A DNA stretch of 10,609 bases from positions 1 through 10,609 of the forward strand of contig CASDTD010000208.1 of the NCBI GenBank assembly GCA_949283445.1, written 5' to 3'. Below are positions 1 through 5,628 of this stretch, in pieces. The DNA is from an uncultured Coriobacteriia bacterium (lineage in GTDB: Bacteria > Actinomycetota > Coriobacteriia > Coriobacteriales > QAMH01). The translations under genes and the position numbers were made by a program. Positions within the stretch are counted from its first letter, which is position 1; every line of letters starts with the position of its first letter. The notes beneath the pieces are model-generated. The model was given only the letters and a program-made list of their open reading frames with translations. It did not search any database and was not told the DNA's origin.

Positions 1-792
1 GCCGTGGCGTTCGGCAACGACGAGGTGTACCTCGAAAAGCTCATCAAGCGCCCCAAGCACGTGGAAATTCAGGTACTCGCCGACACGCACGGCAACGCCA
101 TGCACCTGTGCGAGCGCGACTGCTCCATCCAGCGCCGTCACCAAAAGCTCATCGAGGAAGCGCCGTGCCCCGTGCTCACGGAGGAAACCCGCCAGGCCAT
201 GGGCGAGGCGGCCCTGAAGGCCGTGCGCGGCGTCGGCTACGTCAACGCCGGCACCATCGAGTTCCTCCTGGACACGGACGGCACGTTCTACTTCATGGAG
301 ATGAACACCCGCGTGCAGGTGGAGCATCCCGTTTCGGAGCAGATCTGCGGCGTGGACATCATCAAAGAGCAGCTGCGCATCGCCGCCGGCGAGCCGATGA
401 GCTGCATCGACAAGGCGCCGATGTCGCCCAAATGCCATGCCATCGAGTTCCGCATCAACGCCGAGGACCCGGAAAACGGCTTCAGGCCCTGCCCGGGTAC
501 CATCACGCGCTTCGACATGCCCGGCGGCATGGGGGTACGCGTCGACACGCACCTGCGTGCTGGCGACGTGATTCCGCCCACCTACGATTCGCTTATGGCC
601 AAGCTCATCGTCTGGGGTGACACACGCGAGGAGGCCATCGCACGTGGCAAGCGCGCGCTTTCCGAGTTCGTGATCGAGGGCGTCAAGACGACGATACCCT
701 TCCATCAGGCGGTGCTCGAAAACGCCGTCTTCAACACGGGCAAGGTCTATACCGATTTCATCGACGCCGAAATGAACGGAGGCACGTTGTGA
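1..792 (+). CDS. accC: Acetyl-CoA carboxylase biotin carboxylase subunit (5'-truncated)
   Basis: ATP-dependent carboxylation of the biotin carried by AccB, the first half-reaction of acetyl-CoA carboxylase in fatty acid synthesis (cytoplasmic). The gene enters from the left edge; frame 1 is open from base 1, so the GTG at base 4 is an internal codon and not a start. By comparison with E. coli AccC about 190 N-terminal residues are missing. What remains is the end of the ATP-grasp domain and the C-terminal domain. Counting from that GTG codon, visible family residues are E11, H19 and E21 (HVEIQVLAD), the QRRHQK loop, E86, the MNTRVQVEHP block (E99, R103, Q105, E107) and R179 in GGMGVR, matching E201, H209, E211, E276, E288, R292, Q294, E296 and R338 of E. 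coli. INAEDP is also present. Propionyl/pyruvate-type carboxylases are related, but the chain ends right after the biotin carboxylase C-domain, so a stand-alone AccC is most likely. Its stop overlaps the next start. Confidence 0.95.
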   Translation, partial: AVAFGNDEVYLEKLIKRPKHVEIQVLADTHGNAMHLCERDCSIQRRHQKLIEEAPCPVLTEETRQAMGEAALKAVRGVGYVNAGTIEFLLDTDGTFYFMEMNTRVQVEHPVSEQICGVDIIKEQLRIAAGEPMSCIDKAPMSPKCHAIEFRINAEDPENGFRPCPGTITRFDMPGGMGVRVDTHLRAGDVIPPTYDSLMAKLIVWGDTREEAIARGKRALSEFVIEGVKTTIPFHQAVLENAVFNTGKVYTDFIDAEMNGGTL

Positions 793-1163
793 GGGAAAAG
801 GAAGCTGAGCAGGGCATCAAGCTCGAGGGCATCGAAATCGCCCCGGGTGTGGCCGAGACGATAATCTCGCTTGCCGCCGCCGAGGTGGAAGGCGTTGCGG
901 GCGTAGGCGCCGCTGGTGCCATCTCCACGATTCTGGCCTCGTTCAACGCCGGCAAGGCAATCCCGACCGCCGGCATCAAGCTGTCGGTTGACGATGCGAA
1001 CAAGGTCGCCGTCGAGATTACCATCCAGGCCTATTACGGGTACCGTCTCGTCGAGGTGGCCGACAACGTCCGCGCCGCCGTCGCCGACGCGCTCAAGGGG
1101 CAGATCGGTGCCGAGGTGGCGTCGGTTGACATCTACGTCGACGGCTTGGCGTTCGAGGAGTAA
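789..1163 (+). CDS. Asp23/Gls24 (YqhY) family protein
   Basis: A 124-residue protein of the Asp23/Gls24 family (DUF322). It has the usual N-terminal block (IEIAPGVAETIISLAAAEVEGVAGV, about residues 16-40) and the second half with AVEITIQAYYGYRLVEVADNVRAAVADAL, followed by VDIYVDGLAF. No signal peptide or membrane helix is visible, so it should be cytoplasmic. The GTG start overlaps the accC stop (GTGA) and has a clean GGAGG at 778-782, six bases away; translational coupling to accC is likely. In B. subtilis the equivalent gene yqhY lies between accC and nusB, and its loss is reported to select for mutations in acetyl-CoA carboxylase genes, so a role in tuning fatty acid synthesis is plausible. 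The molecular function is not established. Identity as a family member is secure; the role is inferred from position. Confidence 0.9.
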   Translation: MREKEAEQGIKLEGIEIAPGVAETIISLAAAEVEGVAGVGAAGAISTILASFNAGKAIPTAGIKLSVDDANKVAVEITIQAYYGYRLVEVADNVRAAVADALKGQIGAEVASVDIYVDGLAFEE

Positions 1164-1171
1164 GTTAGCGC

Positions 1172-1705
1172 ATGACTGCATCTCAACACGAGCACACCCG
1201 CGCCCGGCGCGAGGTGCTGCAAGTCATGTACCAAAGCGAGCTCACCGGCACGTCGTATGAAGAGCTCATCGGCGCTGCGGGTGATACCAGCTTGTTGCTC
1301 ATTCCCGAACGTCCCGAGGGCGTTTCAGATAACGACCTCATCGGCGAGGAGCTTGCCGCCTACGCGGGCGAGCTTTTGCGCGGTATCGTGTCGCATCTGG
1401 ACGAAATCGACGAATGGATCGAGGACACGGCCGAAAACTGGACGCTGGACCGCATGCCCATCGTCGACCGCAACATCATTCGCCTGGCCGCCTACGAAAT
1501 CGCCTTCTGCGAGGACATACCCACGAGCGTGGCCATCAACGAGGCGGTGGAGCTCGCCAAGGCGTTCGGCGGCGACGAGTCCCCCAAGTTCGTGAACGGC
1601 GTGCTGGGGCGCATCGCCGTGCTCTTCGGCGAGGAAGCGGTGCCGTACGTCGAGCAGGAGGCGGGCATCGAGGAAGCTTCGGAGGAACAAGATGACGGTC
1701 GATGA
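1172..1705 (+). CDS. nusB: Transcription antitermination factor NusB
   Basis: All-helical RNA-binding protein that, with NusE (S10), binds boxA and supports rRNA antitermination. At 177 residues it is longer than the usual 130-150. The family pattern is clear: N-terminal RARREVLQVMYQSEL (residues 10-24), then WIEDTAENWTLDRMPIVDRNIIRLAAYEI (82-110), DIPTSVAINEAVELAKAFGGDESPKFVNGVLG (115-146). The extra length is a loop of about 30 residues after the first helix (26-56) and an acidic, Glu-rich tail (157-177). The ATG start lies 8 bases after the preceding stop, with GGAG at 1157-1160. The 3' end overlaps xseB by 14 bases. The neighbour order accC-yqhY-nusB is the same as in B. subtilis. Product identity is firm; whether the loop and tail matter is unknown. 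Confidence 0.95.
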   Translation: MTASQHEHTRARREVLQVMYQSELTGTSYEELIGAAGDTSLLLIPERPEGVSDNDLIGEELAAYAGELLRGIVSHLDEIDEWIEDTAENWTLDRMPIVDRNIIRLAAYEIAFCEDIPTSVAINEAVELAKAFGGDESPKFVNGVLGRIAVLFGEEAVPYVEQEAGIEEASEEQDDGR

Positions 1706-1997
1706 GCGCGCGAGTTTCGGCGAGCTGCGTGCCCGTCTGGACGAAATCGTCGTCGAGGTGCGCAACAAGGACCTTTCTTTGGAGAAAAGCCTCGATTTAT
1801 ATGAAGAAGCTATCAAGCTTGGCAATCGCTGCGCAGAGCTCGTGGACAAACCGGACTATACTGAGCAGGAAGCTGCAGCGGCGGCCGAGGTGCTGAGCAA
1901 CGAGGCGCCGGTGGTGAACCTGTCCGGTGTCGCCGAACAAGACGCAGGCCAAGCTACGGCTCCGGATTCCCCTGCAGATGGCAGTGCGCCTGCCTGA
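1692..1997 (+). CDS. xseB: Exodeoxyribonuclease VII small subunit
   Basis: Small subunit of exonuclease VII, which binds the large catalytic subunit XseA and helps degrade single-stranded DNA to oligonucleotides. The XseB domain is at residues 9-55: FGELRARLDEIVVEVRNKDLSLEKSLDLYEEAIKLGNRCAELV fits the family's two-helix pattern (E-I-V-x-x-x-x-x-x-x-L-S-L-E, then Y-E-E-A-I-K-L-x-x-x-C). The remaining 45 residues are Ala/Glu/Pro-rich and probably disordered, making it 101 residues against the usual 60-80. GGAGGAA at 1681-1687 precedes the ATG by four bases, and the start lies inside nusB (14-base overlap), suggesting coupled translation. In B. subtilis and many others xseA sits directly upstream; here nusB takes that place and no xseA is found in the window. 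Confidence 0.85.
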   Translation: MTVDERASFGELRARLDEIVVEVRNKDLSLEKSLDLYEEAIKLGNRCAELVDKPDYTEQEAAAAAEVLSNEAPVVNLSGVAEQDAGQATAPDSPADGSAPA

Positions 1998-2030
1998 TCT
2001 TTCCAAGGGGAAGCAAGAAGAATGGGAAGG

Positions 2031-2053
2031 CGGTGCCGCATGCGGCGGCACCG
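2031..2053 (+). promoter_or_regulatory. GC-rich hairpin in the dxs leader
   Basis: Arms CGGTGCCGC (2031-2039) and GCGGCACCG (2045-2053) pair perfectly over 9 bp around a 5-base loop (ATGCG). It lies 26 bases upstream of the TTG chosen as dxs start and 18 bases before its GGAG. No U-rich run follows, so it is not a classical Rho-independent terminator. It could be a transcript-processing or stabilising element, a weak attenuator, or a protein site. The structure is read directly from the sequence; the function is open. Confidence 0.55.
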
Positions 2054-2070
2054 TGTTGACGTTCGGGGAC

Positions 2071-2076
2071 GGAGAG
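2071..2076 (+). promoter_or_regulatory. Ribosome binding site deciding the dxs start
   Basis: GGAGAG lies just before the TTG at 2079 (GGAG with a 4-base gap, a bit short). It supports TTG as the start over the upstream ATG at 2022, which has its own AAGGGG at 2005-2010 about 11 bases away. Confidence 0.5.
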
Positions 2077-2078
2077 CT

Positions 2079-3947
2079 TTGACTACTGAGATTCTAGACA
2101 AGATTTCTTCTCCAGCAGACCTGGCCGATATGAGCTACGAAGAGCTCGACCAGCTCGCCTTCGAGCTGCGCGCGCACATGATTGCCGTGACGTCGCTTCG
2201 CGGAGGGCATCTGGCCTCGTCGCTAGGCGCGGTCGAAATCGTGCTGGCGCTGCACCGCGTCTTGTCCTGCCCCGATGACCGCATCGTGTTCGACGTGGGG
2301 CACCAGGCCAACGCGCACAAGCTGCTCACCGGGCGTAAAGAACAGTTCAAGACCTTGCGCACGTTCAAGGGCATTTCCGGTTTTCCGAAAATCGACGAAA
2401 GCCCGTATGACGCGCATGATTCGGGGCACGCGTCCGATGCGCTTTCCACGGCGTTCGGGTACTGTGTTGCCCGCGACTTGAACGGCACCGACCAGACCAT
2501 CGCCGCTGTCGTGGGCGACGCCTCGTTTACCGGCGGCATGTCCATGGAGGCGCTCAACAGCATCGGCAACGCCGGCACGCGCCTTATCGTCGTCTTGAAC
2601 GACAACGGCATGTCCATATCGCCCAACATCGGCGGTTTCGCGGCCTATCTGGCCAAAATCAGGACTTCCAGCGCGTACATCAACACGCGCGACCAGGTGG
2701 AGGAAGCTTTCAATTCCGGTGGCAAGCTCGGGCGCATGCTCATGCGCGGCGGTAACATGGTCAAGGCTTCCGTCAAGCAGTTCGTCTTGCCGGGCACCAC
2801 GTTTCTGGAAGGCTTCGGCGTCACCTATCTCGGCCCCATCGACGGCCATGACATCCCCACACTCGAGGCGATTTTGCGCGAGGCCAAGGAACTCGACGGG
2901 CCGGTCATCATCCATGCGGTGACGAAAAAGGGCAAGGGCTATGCGCCTGCCGAGGAAAACCCCGGCCTGTTCCACGGCGTGGGGCCGTTCGACATCTCTT
3001 CGGGTGTTCCCGCGGCCAAGTCGGGTGACCCTTCGTGGACGTCGGTGTTCGGTGACGAGCTCGTCAAGCTGGCAGACGAAAACGAGGATATCGTCGCGAT
3101 AACGGCTGCCATGGAAGACGGCACGGGCCTGAAGAAGTTCGCGCAGACGTGGCCCGAGCGCTTCTATGACGTCGGCATTGCCGAAGAGCACGCCGTGTGC
3201 ATGGCGAGCTCCCTTGCCATGGCGGGCAAGCTGCCGGTCGTCGCCATCTACTCGACGTTTCTGCAGCGTGCGTTCGACCAGGTGATGATCAACGTCGCTC
3301 TGCAGAAACAGCATGTGGTCTTTGCCATCGACCGCGCCGGTCTCGTCGGCGCCGACGGCCCCACGCACCATGGCGCGTTCGACCTGTCGTATCTGCGGGC
3401 TGTTCCCGGCATGAAGATCATGGCGCCTTCCAACGACCGGGAGCTGCGTCGGGCCCTGCGCGATGCGCTCGCGCTGGATGGCCCTGTCGCCATCCGCTAT
3501 GCCCGGGGCAGCGCGCCCGTTTCCGACCAGACGCCGGACCCGTGGGAGCCGGGGCAGGGCGTGTGCGTGCGGGAGGGTGCCGATGTGGCGCTGCTCGCCG
3601 TCGGCGACATGGTGCCGCTTGCCCTCGATATCGCCGCGCGCCTGCACGACCAGGGTGTCGAGGCGCTCGTCTATGACATGCGCTGGGTCAAGCCCGTCGA
3701 CGATGCGGCGGCGGCGCGTGCGAGCACGTGCAAGGCGGTATTCACGTTCGAAGACAATTCCGTCGTGGGCGGCTTCGGCACAGCTGTGCTCGAATCTTTG
3801 GCCACGCAGGGGCTTTCTGCACGCGTCGAGCGCATCGGCCTGCCCGACGGCTTCGTCGAGCAGGGCAGCGTCGCAGAACTGTTTTCCGAGCTCGGCCTGG
3901 ATGCGGAAACGCTCGCAAACCGCGTGCTCGAGGTGCTCGCGTCATGA
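2079..3947 (+). CDS. dxs: 1-deoxy-D-xylulose-5-phosphate synthase
   Basis: Thiamine-diphosphate enzyme joining pyruvate and glyceraldehyde 3-phosphate to DXP, the entry to the MEP isoprenoid pathway and a source for thiamine and pyridoxal synthesis. From the TTG start it has 622 residues, close to the 620 of E. coli. Seen in order: GGHLASSLG with H44, DVGHQANAHKLLTGR (72-86), the ThDP/Mg motif GDASFTGGM (from 146) to NDNGMSIS, IDGHD, GIAEEHAV with catalytic E369, DRAGLVGADGPTHHG with H430, then a transketolase C-domain. The second Gly of the GDG signature is Ala. An ATG at 2022 would add 19 Arg-rich residues that pass through a hairpin and do not resemble Dxs; I prefer TTG because MTTEILDKISSPADL fits the family start. 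ispA, often upstream, is absent. The 3' end overlaps tlyA (ATGA). Confidence 0.95.
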   Translation: MTTEILDKISSPADLADMSYEELDQLAFELRAHMIAVTSLRGGHLASSLGAVEIVLALHRVLSCPDDRIVFDVGHQANAHKLLTGRKEQFKTLRTFKGISGFPKIDESPYDAHDSGHASDALSTAFGYCVARDLNGTDQTIAAVVGDASFTGGMSMEALNSIGNAGTRLIVVLNDNGMSISPNIGGFAAYLAKIRTSSAYINTRDQVEEAFNSGGKLGRMLMRGGNMVKASVKQFVLPGTTFLEGFGVTYLGPIDGHDIPTLEAILREAKELDGPVIIHAVTKKGKGYAPAEENPGLFHGVGPFDISSGVPAAKSGDPSWTSVFGDELVKLADENEDIVAITAAMEDGTGLKKFAQTWPERFYDVGIAEEHAVCMASSLAMAGKLPVVAIYSTFLQRAFDQVMINVALQKQHVVFAIDRAGLVGADGPTHHGAFDLSYLRAVPGMKIMAPSNDRELRRALRDALALDGPVAIRYARGSAPVSDQTPDPWEPGQGVCVREGADVALLAVGDMVPLALDIAARLHDQGVEALVYDMRWVKPVDDAAAARASTCKAVFTFEDNSVVGGFGTAVLESLATQGLSARVERIGLPDGFVEQGSVAELFSELGLDAETLANRVLEVLAS

Positions 3948-4777
3948 CGAACAGGCCCCGTCTGGACGAGCTGCTCGTCGCTCGCGGCTTCTTTTCCAGC
4001 GTGCACGACGCGGCGGCTGCGGTGCTCGCGGGCAGTGTCGTGGTCGGAGAGCACCGTGAGACGTCTGCGGGCAAACGCGTTTCCCCAGACGTTCCCATCA
4101 GACTCAAGGCAGGCAAGGAGAAAGACCGGCTGGGCTATGCGAGCAGGGGAGGTGGCAAGCTCGCTGCCGCGCTCGACGCCTTTGGCATCGACGCAACGGG
4201 CATGAACTGCGCCGATCTGGGCTGCTCGACCGGCGGGTTCACCGATTGCCTGCTGCAACGCGGGGCGGCGCACGTGAGCTCGATTGACGTGGGGCGCGCC
4301 GATTTCGATTGGAAGCTGCGCAATGACGAGCGCGTGAGCCTGTTCGAGCGCACGAACGTGCGCGGCATCGACGCGCGCGCCGTCGGGGCGCCGTTCGACC
4401 TGGTCGTCGCCGATCTGTCGTTCATACGACTGGAAAGCGTCCTTCCTGACGTTTTCGGGTTGCTCGGGCCCGGCGGTTTGTTCGTCTCGTTGGTGAAACC
4501 CCAGTTCGAGGCCGATAAAGACCAGGTGTGCGACGGCGGCGTCGTGAAGGATTCCGCCGTGCACGAAGAAGTGCTCATGCGTGTGAGCGCGGCGTGCGCG
4601 GCACAGGGGCTTTCGGTTCGCGGTCTGACGTTTTCGCCGGTGCAAGGCCCGAAGGGCAATAGAGAGTTTCTGCTTTTGACGGTTCGCGAGAGTGGCTCTG
4701 ACGCGAGTCAATCGACGGTCGATGCAGATGAGATACACCGCGTCGTGCGCGCTGCCCACGACGCGCTAGGAGGGTAA
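3944..4777 (+). CDS. tlyA: TlyA family 16S/23S rRNA 2'-O-methyltransferase
   Basis: SAM-dependent RNA methyltransferase; mycobacterial TlyA methylates the 2'-OH of 16S C1409 and 23S C1920, which confers capreomycin/viomycin sensitivity. It is often annotated as a hemolysin, a label with weak support. The 277 residues hold an N-terminal S4 RNA-binding domain (about 5-60: RLDELLVARGFFSSVHDAAAAVLAGSVVV) and an FtsJ-like fold with SAM motif CADLGCSTGGFTDCLL (89-104). The K-D-K-E tetrad is visible as K72 (RGGGKL), D157 (VVADLSF), K185 (LVKPQFE) and E241 (NREFLLL), a constant offset of three from the M. tuberculosis K69-D154-K182-E238. The ATG overlaps the dxs stop (ATGA), with GAGG at 3930-3933, so translation is likely coupled. 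Order dxs-tlyA matches B. subtilis dxs-yqxC. Methylation sites in this organism are inferred. Confidence 0.93.
   Translation: MTNRPRLDELLVARGFFSSVHDAAAAVLAGSVVVGEHRETSAGKRVSPDVPIRLKAGKEKDRLGYASRGGGKLAAALDAFGIDATGMNCADLGCSTGGFTDCLLQRGAAHVSSIDVGRADFDWKLRNDERVSLFERTNVRGIDARAVGAPFDLVVADLSFIRLESVLPDVFGLLGPGGLFVSLVKPQFEADKDQVCDGGVVKDSAVHEEVLMRVSAACAAQGLSVRGLTFSPVQGPKGNREFLLLTVRESGSDASQSTVDADEIHRVVRAAHDALGG
4768..4774 (+). promoter_or_regulatory. Ribosome binding site for the TTG start of nadK
   Basis: AGGAGGG, a near-perfect Shine-Dalgarno at the very end of tlyA, stands six bases before TTG 4781. This fixes the rare start codon and suggests efficient, coupled translation. Confidence 0.8.
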
Positions 4778-4780
4778 ACG

Positions 4781-5623
4781 TTGAAGGTCCTGCTCGTTCC
4801 CAGCGGCAATCCCGACACGGTCGCTGCGGCCCGCATGCTCGCCGCGCGCCTGGTCATTTCCGGTATCGACGCCGAGGTGCAGCCGCCCGACGTTACCGAC
4901 CGTCCCGTGATTGACCTCGATGACCTGGCGCTCGTCGTGCCCATGGGCGGAGACGGCACGTTTCTGGCGGCGACGCGGCTCATCGACTTCTCGGCTATCC
5001 CGCTGCTCGCGTTCAACTACGGTACGCTCGGGTTTCTTTCCGGCAACCCCGAACGCGACGAAGTAGAACTGGTCACCGACGCCTTGTCGGGCGATATCGT
5101 GTTCGAGCGCCGCTCGACGCTGCAAGCGGTCATCACCGAGGCGGACGGCACGAAGACCGAGGTCACGGCGCTCAACGAACTCGTCTACGCGCGCGGCGGA
5201 AGCGGGCGCGTCGTGGAATTCGGCTATGGCATCAACGGCACCTGCATCGCGCACATGAAAGCCGACGGGCTGGTCATTTCCACGGCGACGGGCTCGACGG
5301 GCTATTCCCTGTCTGCTGGAGGCCCCATCGTCTCGCCGGGTTACCAGGGTCTGGTCGTGACGCCCGTGGCGCCTCACGTTCTCAACACCCGCGCCATCGT
5401 GTCGGCGCCTTCAGACGTCATCGAGGTTGATATCGTCGAGCCGGGGCCGGGGGAGACCTCGGTGTTCGCCGATGGTCGCTCGCTGCCGGTGAGAGACCCC
5501 ATCGGCATTCAGGCGCGTCGCGGTGACAAGGAAGTGCTGTTCGCGTTGGGCGGGGGCGACTTCTTCTCGAACATCTCGCGCGTGTTCTTCGGTGGGCCGC
5601 ACGAATGCAAGGGAGGCGAGTGA
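4781..5623 (+). CDS. nadK: NAD kinase
   Basis: Phosphorylates NAD to NADP, the only known route to NADP; cytoplasmic. The 280 residues show the family pattern: GGDGTFLAATRL (GGDG at 56-59), AFNYGTLGFLSG (78-88) equivalent to the usual GxNxGxLGFL, the NE pair (132-133) that binds NAD, and DGLVISTATGSTGYSLSAGGPIVSP (from 162), followed by VTPVAPHVLNTRAIV. The TTG start is supported by a strong Shine-Dalgarno and begins a typical first beta strand (MKVLLVPSGN). It starts three bases after the tlyA stop. nadK between tlyA and recN is the order known from actinobacteria such as Mycobacterium, whereas B. subtilis has the arginine repressor gene there. No unusual residue is seen. Confidence 0.95.
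   Translation: MKVLLVPSGNPDTVAAARMLAARLVISGIDAEVQPPDVTDRPVIDLDDLALVVPMGGDGTFLAATRLIDFSAIPLLAFNYGTLGFLSGNPERDEVELVTDALSGDIVFERRSTLQAVITEADGTKTEVTALNELVYARGGSGRVVEFGYGINGTCIAHMKADGLVISTATGSTGYSLSAGGPIVSPGYQGLVVTPVAPHVLNTRAIVSAPSDVIEVDIVEPGPGETSVFADGRSLPVRDPIGIQARRGDKEVLFALGGGDFFSNISRVFFGGPHECKGGE
5611..5616 (+). promoter_or_regulatory. Ribosome binding site before recN
   Basis: GGGAGG near the end of nadK lies 12 bases before ATG 5629 and only three before GTG 5620. The distance to the ATG is long but workable, that to the GTG too short; this favours the ATG, though weakly. Confidence 0.5.
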
Positions 5624-5628
5624 GGGTC

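Larger units (their letters stand above)
1998..2078. other. Intergenic leader between xseB and dxs
   Basis: An 81-base gap, the largest break between accC and the dCMP deaminase gene. It holds a purine-rich AAGGGGAAG stretch (2005-2013), an in-frame ATG at 2022 and a perfect 9-bp hairpin (2031-2053), then the GGAG before the preferred dxs start. I see no convincing -35/-10 pair and no T tract after the hairpin. A TTGACG at 2056-2061 looks like a -35 box but has no matching -10. Confidence 0.5.

Noticed and set aside
2056..2084. Promoter for dxs with TTGACG as -35
   Set aside because: No -10-like hexamer lies 16-18 bases downstream; the sequence there is the start codon region.
2223..3647. 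A 474-codon open frame on the - strand opposite dxs
   Set aside because: Same cause: antisense shadow of a GC-rich gene with all Dxs motifs intact; no ribosome site or recognisable domain.
3671..4759. A 362-codon open frame on the - strand opposite tlyA
   Set aside because: Covers the end of dxs and all of tlyA, both with clear motifs; composition is that of a shadow frame.
3944..4777. Hemolysin/virulence role for tlyA
   Set aside because: The gene has S4 and FtsJ domains with an intact methyltransferase tetrad; the hemolysin label is historical and the context is housekeeping.
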